From positions 1-64,000 of the forward strand of contig NZ_JACVUP010000014.1 of NCBI RefSeq assembly GCF_016625195.1: 64,000 nucleotides of DNA. Direction: 5' to 3'. A program made the position numbers and the translations under genes. The notes under the pieces are model-generated. The model ran no database searches, was not told the origin of the DNA, and saw only the letters and a program-made list of their open reading frames with translations. The DNA comes from Erwinia sp. S63. GTDB lineage: Bacteria; Pseudomonadota; Gammaproteobacteria; Enterobacterales; Enterobacteriaceae. Below are positions 10,818 through 20,386 of this stretch, one piece after another. Positions within the stretch are counted from its first letter, which is position 1. Every line of letters starts with the position of its first letter.

Positions 10818-11996
10818 TTAATACGATTTTAAAGCCGCAATCAGGCGATCCAGCCCGTCATCCAGCTTACTGCGTGGGCAACCCGCGTTGAGGCGAAGAT
10901 AACCGCGGCTGGCATCACCGTAAGTCGAACCCGGCATGATCGCCACCTTGTACTGATGAATCAGCTGCTGTTGCAGTGCCTGCTCATCAATACCGAGCGG
11001 AGTAAGATCAATCCATGCCAGATAGGTGGCGGCAGGGGGCTGCCAGCTCAGCGCAGGAAACGCGGCATTCAGCCGTTGCGCGATGTGCTGCATATTCGCC
11101 TGCAAATAATCGCGCAGTGCATCCAGCCAGGCTGAACCTTCACGATACGCGGCAATGGTCGCCGCGACGGCCATCACCGCCGGTGACGATAGGCCGTCCT
11201 GTTGCTTCAGCGCCTGGAACCACGCCTGGCGATCGGCATCATGCGGAATAATGCCCCACGCGCCGGTCAACGCCGGAATGTTGAAACTCTTTGATGCCGA
11301 TGTAAACAACGCCCAGTGAGATTGCGCCACCTGGCTCCACGGGATGTGGTGTGCGTCGCCCAACACCATATCCATATGGATCTCATCGCTGATCACTTTC
11401 ACATCGTGTCGTGCACAGAGCGCGGCCATTTGCTGCAACTCCTCACGCTGCCACACTTTACCGGTAGGATTGTGCGGGCTGCACAGCAGCATCACTTTGC
11501 AATCGGGTCGCGCCAGCAGCTGTTCCAGTTGCGTCATATCACACTGCCAGTCATTACCCTGGCGCTGTAGCGGCAGTTCCAGTACACGACGTTGATTGCC
11601 TTTGATGGTGTTATAAAACGCATCGTAGGCAGGCGTATGAATCAGCACTTCATCGCCGGGTTTTGTCCAGTGGCGCAGCATCTGCGCCACCATGTAGATC
11701 ACCGACGGGCCGTAAACCAGCGATTGCGCCTCAACCTCTGTGGCAAAACGGCGCTGCATCCAGTGTTGAATGGCCGAGGTAAAGTCCTGATGCTGCCAGC
11801 GGCTGTAGCCCAATACGCCATGGTTTAACCGCTGTTGCAGGGCCTCAATGATGCAGGGTGCCGTCGCGAAATCCATATCGGAGATGGTGAAGGGCAATAA
11901 GCCCTCCACACCAAAGCGGTCCGCCACGAAATCCCACTGCGTGCACCAGCTGCCGTGGCGATCCACGGCCTGGTCGAAATCAAACCTCTGCATCAT
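10818..11996 (-). CDS. malY: Cystathionine beta-lyase-type PLP enzyme MalY
   Basis: Fold-type I PLP-dependent C-S lyase; in E. coli MalY also antagonises the maltose activator MalT by direct contact. The PLP lysine is in FTSASKSFNIPALTGA, and the phosphate- and substrate-binding segments LLCSPHNPTGKVW and VISDEIHMDMVL are intact. It has 392 residues against 390 in E. coli. Its ATG overlaps the malX TAA by one base (TAATG), so the two are translationally coupled. Regulation should follow MalI through the malX promoter. Confidence 0.93.
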   Translation of the reverse strand: MMQRFDFDQAVDRHGSWCTQWDFVADRFGVEGLLPFTISDMDFATAPCIIEALQQRLNHGVLGYSRWQHQDFTSAIQHWMQRRFATEVEAQSLVYGPSVIYMVAQMLRHWTKPGDEVLIHTPAYDAFYNTIKGNQRRVLELPLQRQGNDWQCDMTQLEQLLARPDCKVMLLCSPHNPTGKVWQREELQQMAALCARHDVKVISDEIHMDMVLGDAHHIPWSQVAQSHWALFTSASKSFNIPALTGAWGIIPHDADRQAWFQALKQQDGLSSPAVMAVAATIAAYREGSAWLDALRDYLQANMQHIAQRLNAAFPALSWQPPAATYLAWIDLTPLGIDEQALQQQLIHQYKVAIMPGSTYGDASRGYLRLNAGCPRSKLDDGLDRLIAALKSY

Positions 11997-13582
11997 TACA
12001 CCGTCGCGCTCATCAGGTGTGCCATTTCATCTTTCACCGACTGCACCTGCGGACCGATCACCACTTGCAGGCTGGTTTGGTTGAGATGCACCACACCAAT
12101 TGCGCCATTGGCTTTCAGTGCGGCATCGTTCACTTTGCTCATGTCCGCAATGGTAAGACGCAGACGCGTCAGGCAGTTATCCAGCGAGGTGATGTTTTCC
12201 ACACCGCCCAGAGCCTCGAGGATTGCCGGGGTGTTGTAGCCTGATTTACCCACGCCCGCGCGGCTGACCTGCTGTTCCACGCTGCTGGTTTCTGCTTCGC
12301 GCCCCGGTGTCTTGATATTGAAGCGGGTGATAGCAAAACGGAAGATGGCGTAATAACCCACGAACCACACCGCCGCAATCACCGGTACCCAATACCATTT
12401 GGTAGAGAGGCCGTGCAGCACGCCGAACACGAAGAAGTCGATGACGTTGCCGTCGGTGTTACCGATGGTCACGCCGAGAATCGCCATCACAGTGAAGCCC
12501 AGGCCCGTCAACAGGGCGTGAATCAGATACAACACCGGAGCCACGAACAGGAACAGGAATTCGATCGGTTCGGTAGTCCCGCCGACCACGCAAGCCACCA
12601 CACCCGAAATCAGCAGCCCTTTAATTTTGTGACGATTTTCAGGACGTGCACAGTGATAAATCGCCAGTGCGGCACCCGGCAAACCACCGAGGAAGGCCGG
12701 CATCTTGCCTTGCGACAGGAAGCGCGTGGCGCTTTCCGCGAAGCCGTGAGTATCCGGGCAAGCCAGCTGCGCCTGGAAGATGGTGAGGGCACCGCTGACG
12801 CTCTTTCCACAGACGTCGAGCGTGCCGCCCGCATCGGTGAAGCGAATAATTGCCACCAGAATATGTTGCAGACCAAACGGCAGCAGCAGACGTTCGCCGG
12901 TGCCGAAGATCATCGGGCCGAATTCACCCGCACTGTTGATCATCCAGCCGAGGCCGGTGATGGCACGCGCAAAGAATGGCCAAATCAGAGGCACCACTAA
13001 GCCGAGTAAGCCCATCACCACGGTGGTGACAATCGGCACAAAGCGCGTACCGCCGAAGAAGGCCAGCGCATCCGGCAGACGGATATTGTGGAAGCGTTCA
13101 TGCAGCCAGAACACCACCACACCAACAATCACCGCGCCGAGAATACCGGTGTCGATCGACTGAATGCCAAGGATGTTTTGTACGTTGTTGGCTTTCAGCA
13201 CCGCCGCATCGGTGGTCGGCAAGATGCCATTGATATTGAGCCAGAAGTTCACGCTCAGGTTCAGCACTGCGTAGCCGACAAAACCGGCAAAGGCGGCGAC
13301 GCCTTTGTTCTCCCGCGCCATGCCCAGTGGAATCGCAATGGCGAACATCACTGGCAGATAACTGAAGGCAAATGAACCGAGCTTAGCCATCCAGATAAAC
13401 AGGTATTGCAGGAACGGCTGATCGAGCATCGGAATCAGCGTCAGCACATCGTGGCTGCTCAGTGAACTACCGATCCCGAGCAAAATGCCGCAGAACGACA
13501 ACAGGGCAACGGGCAACATAAAGGTTTTACCCAGACTCTGGAAAAATTCCCAAAGTGACATTTTGGGTCGGCTGGCGGACAT
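11996..13582 (-). CDS. malX: PTS glucose/maltose-type EIICB component MalX
   Basis: Membrane sugar permease of the glucose-family phosphotransferase system with a C-terminal EIIB domain. Residues 1 to about 400 form the multi-helix EIIC domain. The EIIB phosphorylation cysteine is in TSLDNCLTRLRLTI (about residue 478). There is no EIIA domain, so it should rely on the general EIIA-Glc (Crr), as E. coli MalX does. It has 528 residues against 530 in E. coli. The natural substrate is uncertain; E. coli MalX can move glucose and maltose. A MalI-type operator lies 48 bases upstream of its start. Confidence 0.93.
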   Translation of the reverse strand: MSASRPKMSLWEFFQSLGKTFMLPVALLSFCGILLGIGSSLSSHDVLTLIPMLDQPFLQYLFIWMAKLGSFAFSYLPVMFAIAIPLGMARENKGVAAFAGFVGYAVLNLSVNFWLNINGILPTTDAAVLKANNVQNILGIQSIDTGILGAVIVGVVVFWLHERFHNIRLPDALAFFGGTRFVPIVTTVVMGLLGLVVPLIWPFFARAITGLGWMINSAGEFGPMIFGTGERLLLPFGLQHILVAIIRFTDAGGTLDVCGKSVSGALTIFQAQLACPDTHGFAESATRFLSQGKMPAFLGGLPGAALAIYHCARPENRHKIKGLLISGVVACVVGGTTEPIEFLFLFVAPVLYLIHALLTGLGFTVMAILGVTIGNTDGNVIDFFVFGVLHGLSTKWYWVPVIAAVWFVGYYAIFRFAITRFNIKTPGREAETSSVEQQVSRAGVGKSGYNTPAILEALGGVENITSLDNCLTRLRLTIADMSKVNDAALKANGAIGVVHLNQTSLQVVIGPQVQSVKDEMAHLMSATV

Positions 13583-13629
13583 AGTCTCTCCTGGTTAAAA
13601 AGCGGCAATTTATCAAACTGGTAAAGAAT

Positions 13630-13645
13630 GATAAAACGTTTTACC
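13630..13645. promoter_or_regulatory. MalI operator, malX side
   Basis: GATAAAACGTTTTACC is a near-perfect palindrome that differs by one base from the E. coli MalI site GATAAAACGTTTTATC as I remember it. It lies in the malX-malI divergent promoter region, and the cognate repressor gene is adjacent. Confidence 0.88.
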
Positions 13646-13654
13646 ACGTAGTTT

Positions 13655-13670
13655 TGTGGCTATAGTCACA
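13655..13670. promoter_or_regulatory. CRP site in the malX-malI region
   Basis: TGTGG-CTATAG-TCACA matches the CRP consensus TGTGA-N6-TCACA at nine of ten positions. It sits between the two MalI-type operators, as expected for joint CRP activation and MalI repression. Confidence 0.78.
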
Positions 13671-13708
13671 AAGCGTGACTAATCCCAGGCTTTATTTTTG
13701 CGTGAATC

Positions 13709-13724
13709 AGTGTAACGTTTTACC
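13709..13724. promoter_or_regulatory. Second MalI-like operator, malI side
   Basis: AGTGTAACGTTTTACC keeps a full right half (GTTTTACC) and a weaker left half. Its place 37 bases before the malI start suggests autoregulation. Confidence 0.6.
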
Positions 13725-13761
13725 TCTTTGTTTCTTCATCAGTTGTTGGAAACGGAACCGG

Positions 13762-14787
13762 ATGTCTCAGCCTAAAACCACTATTCACGATGTCGCGCAG
13801 GCGGCTGGCGTATCGGTATCGACAGTCTCTCTGGTGCTGTCCGGTAAAGGACGGATCTCTTCCGCCACGGCCGAGCGGGTTAATCAGGCGATTGAGCAGT
13901 TGGGCTACGTGCGCAACCGTTCAGCCTCCATCCTGCGTGGCGGTGAGAGTGGTGTGATTGGCTTGATTGTGCGCGACCTCAGCCAGCCGTTTTATGCGGC
14001 GATGACGGCAGGGCTCAGTGAAGTGCTGGAGCAGCAGGGCAAAGTGCTGGTTCTGACGCAAAGCGGACAACACGGGCAGCATCTGCAACGCTGCTTCGAT
14101 TCCCTGGCCGCACAGGGCGCGGATGGCATTGTGTTGGGAGGTGCCGTTGCGCAGGCGGAAACGCTGGTCGCGCAGGCGCATGAGCAACAGATTGCACTCA
14201 TTTGCGCCGCGCGGGCCAGCAGCCTCGACAAGGTCGATTCCTTGCGTCCAGACAACAGCCAGGCGGCGCGCATCGCCACCGAATACCTGATCCGTCAGGG
14301 GCATCAGCGTATCGCGTGGGTGGGCGGATTGGGTTCTTCTCTAACGCGCGCGGAACGTATTGGCGGCTATTGTGCGACCCTGTTGCAATACGGTTTACCG
14401 TTTCGTCCAGACTGGATCATTGAATGTGACGACCGCCAGCAGAGCGTGTCGGCATTGACGCAGGACCTACTGCATCATCATCCACGCATCACCGCCATTA
14501 TTGCGCATAACGCCAGCACTACGCTGGGCTGCTATTTCGGTGCGATTCATAGCGGACGTTCGCTGGGCGAAGATGCGGTAGACAGTTACTTCACGCAAAA
14601 GCTGGCGCTGGTCGGCTTTAATGACGATCCGCAGCGTGAGTCGTATGATTCTTCTCTGACGTTTGTCAGCAGTGAAGCGCGTGATGTCGGAAGGCGAGCG
14701 GGCGAAAGGATGTTGCAACGGCTGGCGCAGCCGGATGCGGAAGTGCAAACCTTGATTGTGCCGCCGCAGTTGGTGCGGGGAGGATAA
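13762..14787 (+). CDS. malI: LacI-family repressor of malXY
   Basis: Transcriptional repressor with an N-terminal LacI-type helix-turn-helix (TIHDVAQAAGVSVSTVSLVL, residues about 6-25) and a periplasmic-binding-protein-like effector domain (from about residue 60 to the end). The frame is open from 13675, but the ATG at 13762 places the HTH at the usual distance and yields 341 residues, as in E. coli MalI (342). It is divergent from malX, and two palindromic operators plus a CRP site lie in the gap. The inducer is not known from sequence. Confidence 0.92.
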   Translation: MSQPKTTIHDVAQAAGVSVSTVSLVLSGKGRISSATAERVNQAIEQLGYVRNRSASILRGGESGVIGLIVRDLSQPFYAAMTAGLSEVLEQQGKVLVLTQSGQHGQHLQRCFDSLAAQGADGIVLGGAVAQAETLVAQAHEQQIALICAARASSLDKVDSLRPDNSQAARIATEYLIRQGHQRIAWVGGLGSSLTRAERIGGYCATLLQYGLPFRPDWIIECDDRQQSVSALTQDLLHHHPRITAIIAHNASTTLGCYFGAIHSGRSLGEDAVDSYFTQKLALVGFNDDPQRESYDSSLTFVSSEARDVGRRAGERMLQRLAQPDAEVQTLIVPPQLVRGG

Positions 14788-14823
14788 GATAGGCGGGCAC
14801 ACCGAGGTGCACCCGCAAGCTGA

Positions 14824-16323
14824 TTACTCCGGCATCCCTTCGCTGGTCTGCGCGCCCAGCATATAGCGTGACAGGAACTGCTCCAGTGACATCTTGTCGC
14901 CGTTCATAGTCACCTGACCGTTGCCGTATTGCAGGCTGGTGGTGATGTTATCATCCTGCTGCTGCGTCAGACGGAACATCTGGCCCATTGCCGCCAGACC
15001 TTTCACCTGCTGATCCGCCAGCTTCTGCGCATCGTCGCTCTGATAACCTTCAGCCAGCCCCACATGACGCATCGCTTCGGTAGCCATTGGCATGTTGATG
15101 TTCAGCTTGCCATCCAACGTTTTTAACACGCGATCCACTGCGGCACCAAGATTCTGCGCTTCGCCCGTTACGGTAGCGGGATCGTTGAAGCCAACGCTGA
15201 GGTTAAAGGTGCTTTCACCTTTATCGTTTTTCCAGCTCAGCGGCGCAATGCTGATGGTTGGAGACCCTTTTAACAGTGTCGGCAGGTTATTTTTCAGGAT
15301 GGTTTGCACACTGGCCTGATAGCGTACCGGATCCTCAACCAAACCGGGCTGGTTCAGCAAGGCCTGCATCTGCGCGTTGTAGCTATCCGAGAAGGTTTTC
15401 ACCGCTTGCGCATCAAACTGTGCAAACTTCATCGCCAGCTTAGCTTCGCCAAACGGCTGCTTCTGCAGGCTGATGTTGCCGACGTTCATATTCAGATCGC
15501 CGCCGATTTTGCCATCTTTATTATCGAAGGAGGATTTGGTGTCCAGCTTCTGCAATGACAAACCTTCCTGACCGTTAATGCTGGCGTCGAGTTTATCCAG
15601 GCTAATGGACTGATCGCCCACGCGCACACCTTCCGGGCTGAGATGAGTATCACCATTCAGCTTTAGGCCGTTAATGGTGAACAGTACCGGCTGCTCAACC
15701 TGGTTTTTGCTGGTAACCGCGATGCTGGAGAAATCGCCATTCAGGCTGACTTTATCGCCTTTGCTGTCCGCGCTGATTTCCAGGGTTCCGCCGTTGGTGG
15801 CAAGACGATCGCCGGTCTGCGCATTGTTATAATCCACCGCCAGCAGGTCCAGCACGGTGTCGGTGGCGCCGCTGTAGCCCACGCGGGTGTCAGCGGTCAC
15901 CAGCGATTTACCGTTGGTGAGTTCAAACAGTTTCTTCACCGCATCGGTGTTTTCCAGCTCGGTATGCACCGAAGCCATGCTCGGAATCAGACTGCCGCGC
16001 TTCAACTGCGCAAAGGGGAAGGGACCATGGTCGATGGTTTCGTTCAGCACGATGCTTTGACCCGGCTTCAGCAACGGGTTGTCTTCCGTCTGTGAACTGG
16101 CCTGAATCACCAGTTTGGTTTTGCTGCTGAAGATGCCGCGCTGGTAGTCCTGATAGCTGAGCGTCAGGCGAGCGTTTGGCGCATAGGCATTAAGCTGAGT
16201 GTTGGCGTTTTGCAACATCTGATCCATATGGCTTTCCAGCTGCTTGCCGGTAAACCATGCCGCGCCTGTCCAGATCACGCCGATCGCTACAATGACACCT
16301 ACGGCAACCTTGGTCTTTTTCAT
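14824..16323 (-). CDS. ydgA: YdgA/DUF945-family inner-membrane anchored protein
   Basis: This protein has an N-terminal uncleaved signal anchor (KVAVGVIVAIGVIWTGAAWF, residues about 5-24), followed by a roughly 470-residue beta-rich periplasmic domain of the DUF945 family. Length 499 is close to E. coli YdgA (502), and the neighbour manA is the same as in E. coli. Its function is not settled; it has been linked to envelope processes. It is separated from manA by a terminator hairpin and so probably has its own promoter. Confidence 0.88.
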   Translation of the reverse strand: MKKTKVAVGVIVAIGVIWTGAAWFTGKQLESHMDQMLQNANTQLNAYAPNARLTLSYQDYQRGIFSSKTKLVIQASSQTEDNPLLKPGQSIVLNETIDHGPFPFAQLKRGSLIPSMASVHTELENTDAVKKLFELTNGKSLVTADTRVGYSGATDTVLDLLAVDYNNAQTGDRLATNGGTLEISADSKGDKVSLNGDFSSIAVTSKNQVEQPVLFTINGLKLNGDTHLSPEGVRVGDQSISLDKLDASINGQEGLSLQKLDTKSSFDNKDGKIGGDLNMNVGNISLQKQPFGEAKLAMKFAQFDAQAVKTFSDSYNAQMQALLNQPGLVEDPVRYQASVQTILKNNLPTLLKGSPTISIAPLSWKNDKGESTFNLSVGFNDPATVTGEAQNLGAAVDRVLKTLDGKLNINMPMATEAMRHVGLAEGYQSDDAQKLADQQVKGLAAMGQMFRLTQQQDDNITTSLQYGNGQVTMNGDKMSLEQFLSRYMLGAQTSEGMPE

Positions 16324-16380
16324 CGCTGAGTCGTCCTTATCCTTGGGTCCGCACGCCGCTGATGGGGTGCGACGCTGAAG

Positions 16381-16401
16381 AAAAACGCCCGCAGGCGTTT
16401 T
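16381..16401 (-). terminator. Terminator of manA
   Basis: AAAACGCC, loop CGCA and GGCGTTTT form a perfect 8-bp stem; on the minus strand the right arm ends in TTTTTCTTC. It lies between manA and ydgA. Confidence 0.82.
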
Positions 16402-16451
16402 AAATTAATAGTTTGAAAGAATAGCAGTTAATGCTGGCATCGTCAGCCGGA

Positions 16452-17627
16452 TCAGCTGAGCGCGTTGTAGACCCGCGCCAGGCGTCCTGTGCCAGCAGCG
16501 TTAACCGGGGACTCATTGGCGGCAACGAAGCACGACTCACCGGGCTTCAATACGAGTTGCTCACCTGACTTCTCAATCACCGCCTGACCTTCGATGCAAA
16601 ACAGCAGAGCCGCACTCTGTTGCGCTAACGGCTGTGGCGAAGCGGAGAGGGCATGGATGGCAAAGGCAAAATCCTCCACCGGAATTGGGAAGTTCAGCGT
16701 GTCGCCCACTTGCTGAGGCTGCGTCAACAGCGTGGCAGCGGGCTTTGCTTCAAACTTCAGGTTCGCCATCAACTCTGGGATATCGATGAATTTTGGCGTC
16801 AGTCCCGCGCGCAGAACGTTATCGGAATTCGCCATCACTTCGAGTGCCACCCCTTTTAAATAGGCATGCGGCGTCTCGGCAAACAGAAACATGGCTTCTC
16901 CAGGCTGCAGGGTGATGACGTTCAGCAACAACGGCGAGAACAAGCCGGTATCGTCCGGATAATCAGCCGCAATGCTTTTGATGGTCTGCCAGGGTTCGCC
17001 ACCACGTGAGTTGAGTGCAGATTTCAGCACCGCCAACGCCAGTGATTTAGGCTCGTCTTTTAACGACAGCAGGGTGGAGAACAGTTTGGCGAGGCTTGCC
17101 TCATCAGGTTTTTCGAGGAAGTGAGCGATCTGCGGATGGGCACCGGCCACCGGCTCAAGCAGTGAGACAATTTCGTGCATTTCACGGAAGCCGTTCATCG
17201 CCTGGAATGGGGTCAGGGCATACACCAGTTCCGGCTTGTGATTCGCGTCTTTGTAGTTACGCTCAGCAGCGCCAATCGGAATACCGGCGGCATTCTCGCG
17301 CGCAAATCCCTCTTCGGCTGCGGCTTTGCTTGGGTGAACCTGAATCGATAAGGCCTGATCGGCGCACAGTACCTTAAACAAAAACGGCAACTCACCAAAA
17401 CGCTGTGCGACGGCCGCGCCTAAGGCTGCGGTTTGATCATCATTGATAACATCGCGCAGGGAACGCGTTTCACCGTTGATCTCAACGGTTGACGGACTCT
17501 TCGGATGGGCGCCCATCCACAGCTCCGCCATCGGTAATCCTTTTGGGTTCTCAATGCCGTAAAGTTCGGTCAGCGCAGTTTTGCTGCCCCAAGCGTAATT
17601 TTGCAGCGAATTGTTCATTTTTTGCAT
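16452..17627 (-). CDS. manA: Mannose-6-phosphate isomerase, class I
   Basis: Zinc enzyme that interconverts mannose 6-phosphate and fructose 6-phosphate, supplying GDP-mannose precursors and allowing growth on mannose. The start LQNYAWGSKTALTELYG and the segment MAELWMGAHPKSPS match E. coli ManA closely, and the zinc-site regions LSIQVHPSKAAAEEGF and ETPHAYLKGVALEVMANSDN are present. It has 391 residues, as usual. It is divergent from fumC across a 196-bp gap that must hold both promoters, and it is followed by a good terminator. Confidence 0.96.
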   Translation of the reverse strand: MQKMNNSLQNYAWGSKTALTELYGIENPKGLPMAELWMGAHPKSPSTVEINGETRSLRDVINDDQTAALGAAVAQRFGELPFLFKVLCADQALSIQVHPSKAAAEEGFARENAAGIPIGAAERNYKDANHKPELVYALTPFQAMNGFREMHEIVSLLEPVAGAHPQIAHFLEKPDEASLAKLFSTLLSLKDEPKSLALAVLKSALNSRGGEPWQTIKSIAADYPDDTGLFSPLLLNVITLQPGEAMFLFAETPHAYLKGVALEVMANSDNVLRAGLTPKFIDIPELMANLKFEAKPAATLLTQPQQVGDTLNFPIPVEDFAFAIHALSASPQPLAQQSAALLFCIEGQAVIEKSGEQLVLKPGESCFVAANESPVNAAGTGRLARVYNALS

Positions 17628-17823
17628 CGTTTACCCTTAATAACCGTAAGTAAATAGGCTTATTAAAGCAGAAAGTGCCATACAAAATACATCAACAAGT
17701 GCAATAAACGCGATGGGCTCGCATAATGTTAATTTCTTGTGTGTGACAATCTTGCTCGCTCAACGGCGTCGCGGGAAGACGACCTGAGCGGAAACCTCTA
17801 ATCTGAGCTAAGGAGACGTAGTC

Positions 17824-19221
17824 ATGGCAGCGAATCGCATTGAAAAAGATTCAATGGGACCGATCGAAGTACCGGCAGATAAGTTGTGGGGGGCACAAAC
17901 CCAGCGTTCGCTGGAGCATTTCCGTATCTCAACCGAGAAGATGCCCGTCGCATTGGTGCATGCTTTGGCGTTGACCAAACGCGCTGCAGCACAGGTGAAC
18001 CGCGATCTCGGCCTGCTTCCGGCTGAACGAGCAGAAGCGATTCTGAAAGCGGCTGACGAAGTGCTGGCTGATAAACACAGTGAAGAGTTTCCGCTGGCGA
18101 TCTGGCAGACCGGTTCCGGTACCCAGACCAACATGAACATGAACGAAGTGCTGGCCAACCGCGCCAGTGAAATTCTCGGCGGCGAGCGTGGCATGTCGCG
18201 TTTGGTGCACCCAAACGATGATGTCAATAAGAGCCAAAGCTCCAACGATGTGTTCCCCACCGCCATGCACGTGGCCGCGGTCATCGCCGTGCGGGAGCAG
18301 CTGATTCCGCAAATTCATGTGCTGAAAAAGACCCTGAGCGAGAAGTCTGAAGCCTTCAAAGACATCGTGAAGATTGGTCGTACCCACCTGCAGGATGCTA
18401 CGCCATTGACGCTGGGCCAGGAAATTTCCGGCTGGGTAGCAATGCTGGAGCATAACCTCAAGCACATCGAACACAGCATTCCTCACGTGGCCGAACTGGC
18501 ACTGGGTGGCACCGCAGTGGGCACCGGTTTAAACACCCATCCCGAGTATGCGGTTCGCGTGGCGAAAGCGCTGGCTGAACTGACACAGCAACCGTTTGTG
18601 ACTGCGCCGAATAAATTTGAAGCGCTGGCGACCTGTGATGCATTGGTGCATGCCCACGGCGCGCTGAAAGGTTTGGCAGCTTCACTGATGAAGATCGCTA
18701 ACGACGTGCGCTGGCTGGCATCGGGTCCACGTTGTGGTATTGGCGAACTTGCCATTCCAGAGAACGAACCAGGCAGCTCAATCATGCCCGGTAAAGTGAA
18801 CCCAACCCAGTGTGAAGCGCTAACCATGCTGTGCTGCCAGGTGATGGGTAACGACGTTGCAGTGAATATTGGTGGTGCTTCGGGCAACTTTGAGTTGAAC
18901 GTGTTCCGTCCAATGGTGATCCACAACTTCCTGCAGTCAATTCGTTTGCTGGCCGACGGGATGGATAGCTTCAACCATCACTGTGCGGTGGGTATCGAAC
19001 CGGTGCGCGAGCGTATCGATCAGTTACTGAACGAGTCGCTGATGCTGGTGACGGCGCTGAATACCCATATCGGTTATGACAAAGCGGCGGAAATCGCTAA
19101 GAAAGCCCATAAAGAAGGGCTGACGCTAAAAGGCTCAGCGCTGAAGCTCGGCTATCTGACTGAAGAACAGTTTGACGAGTGGGTGCGTCCTGAAGAGATG
19201 GTTGGCAGCATGAAGCAATAA
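17824..19221 (+). CDS. fumC: Fumarate hydratase, class II
   Basis: Oxygen-stable, iron-independent fumarase of the TCA cycle that hydrates fumarate to malate. The superfamily signature [13 protein letters not shown] lies at about residues 318-330 and the active-site segment [15 protein letters not shown] in the middle. Length 465 agrees with E. coli FumC (467). The ATG at 17824 follows AAGGAG. In E. coli fumA lies just upstream; here there is no fumA, and fumC is directly divergent from manA. Confidence 0.97.
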   Translation: MAANRIEKDSMGPIEVPADKLWGAQTQRSLEHFRISTEKMPVALVHALALTKRAAAQVNRDLGLLPAERAEAILKAADEVLADKHSEEFPLAIWQTGSGTQTNMNMNEVLANRASEILGGERGMSRLVHPNDDVNKSQSSNDVFPTAMHVAAVIAVREQLIPQIHVLKKTLSEKSEAFKDIVKIGRTHLQDATPLTLGQEISGWVAMLEHNLKHIEHSIPHVAELALGGTAVGTGLNTHPEYAVRVAKALAELTQQPFVTAPNKFEALATCDALVHAHGALKGLAASLMKIANDVRWLASGPRCGIGELAIPENEPGSSIMPGKVNPTQCEALTMLCCQVMGNDVAVNIGGASGNFELNVFRPMVIHNFLQSIRLLADGMDSFNHHCAVGIEPVRERIDQLLNESLMLVTALNTHIGYDKAAEIAKKAHKEGLTLKGSALKLGYLTEEQFDEWVRPEEMVGSMKQ

Positions 19222-19278
19222 TTATTGCGATAACTGAGGGGGCATGCCGCTCGGTTCAGCGATGATGTGCGATAACAG

Positions 19279-19301
19279 AGGCGGCCTGAGGGCCGCTTCT
19301 T
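19279..19301 (+). terminator. Terminator of fumC
   Basis: GCGGCC (19281-19286), loop TGAG and GGCCGC (19291-19296) are followed by TTCTTTATT. It lies just before the convergent tus stop. Confidence 0.78.
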
Positions 19302-19303
19302 TA

Positions 19304-20230
19304 TTAAAGCTTGTCACTCCACAAGTGCAGCCGTGGGATCACCAGATGCAGCGGCTGCGCCAACGGCTTATGACGATGCGTGACGTTATCGGCATCGTAA
19401 TCCAGCAATTCCCCTAAAATCGGCACCTGAGTCTTATCCCGACACAGCACCAGCAGCGGAGAGGGGCAAGCGAGCTGCACCTGCTTCTTATTACTGGCGC
19501 GCCAGACGCGGGCAATTGGTTGGACCTTAACCGGGCGCTTGATTTTCAGTTTGGCATCGGCGGGGAGAGACAAAATCATCTCCAGCTCTTGCTGGACTTT
19601 TTCCGCCCACTGTTCGCGCGTCCAGGGCGCTTGCGCACGGTTTGCCTTCAGGCTGCGTTCCAGCTGTTCGACCACGGCTTCACGTGTGAGGTTTTTAATG
19701 ATGTTCTTGTTAGCCCAGCCAAAGCGCAGGCTGTCCGGCGCGTGCAGCAAGGTCACGCTGCGATAGGCGTTCAGGGTGATTAAGCCGCGCAGATGCTGGT
19801 GGACAAATTCAAAACGCGCCTCACTTGGCAAGCCCGACTCCACGGTAATCAGGTGCTCAAGCCGCAGCTTAAGGGCATTGATATCGGCCACCTGTTGGCT
19901 TATGTGCTCGCTGACGGCTTCATCCGCTTCAATACAGATAGCGCCAGGCAAGCGCACCGCAGCCTTAGTGCTGAGTTTTTCCGACTGGTGCTGCATAAAC
20001 AGACGACAGTAGTGAGCCAGCGCCATGTCTCGCGCTTTCTGCCCGAGATGTTGAGTCACGGCAATGCGCTCAATTTCATCATTCTCGTGGCCTTTTTCGA
20101 TCTCGGGCAAACTAAAGGCGCGCGCAATCAGCAACGGTTGCTGTTCCACCTGTTGACGCAGGGTGCTGAGACCAAGCTCCAGCGCGTTAACGCACTCATG
20201 CAAATCGGCAACCAAATCATAGCGAGACAT
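19304..20230 (-). CDS. tus: Replication terminus site-binding protein
   Basis: Tus binds Ter sites as a monomer and stops replication forks in one direction. This 308-residue protein (E. coli 309) keeps stretches such as KAAVRLPGAICIEAD, HLRGLITLNAYRSVTLLH, LRFGWANKNIIKNL, LKIKRPVKVQPIARVW and NYDADNVTHRHK-like residues near the C-terminus (LLDYDADNVTHRHKPLAQP). The frame stays open to 20329, but the ATG at 20230 starts MSRYDLVADL like the family and follows GGAG. A Ter sequence overlaps its leader, so binding of Tus should repress its own gene. Confidence 0.96.
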   Translation of the reverse strand: MSRYDLVADLHECVNALELGLSTLRQQVEQQPLLIARAFSLPEIEKGHENDEIERIAVTQHLGQKARDMALAHYCRLFMQHQSEKLSTKAAVRLPGAICIEADEAVSEHISQQVADINALKLRLEHLITVESGLPSEARFEFVHQHLRGLITLNAYRSVTLLHAPDSLRFGWANKNIIKNLTREAVVEQLERSLKANRAQAPWTREQWAEKVQQELEMILSLPADAKLKIKRPVKVQPIARVWRASNKKQVQLACPSPLLVLCRDKTQVPILGELLDYDADNVTHRHKPLAQPLHLVIPRLHLWSDKL

Positions 20231-20241
20231 ATTACGCTCCA

Positions 20242-20255
20242 TAGTTACAACATAC
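20242..20255 (-). other. Ter replication-arrest site
   Basis: TAGTTACAACATAC on the plus strand is the exact complement of the Ter core GTATGTTGTAACTA. It lies 12 bases upstream of the tus start in the same orientation relative to tus as E. coli TerB. From the known polarity of Ter, forks arriving from higher coordinates should be blocked and forks from lower coordinates should pass. Confidence 0.93.
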
Positions 20256-20386
20256 CACTTAACGTATCCCATTCGGAGCCAATCTTCCACCCTGATAGCG
20301 TGAATTCGCGAAGCAGGGCACACAAGCATTTTTCCAGCAGGATGAACATGTTATAACAATGCTTTGCCTGCTAACGGAAACTTGTC

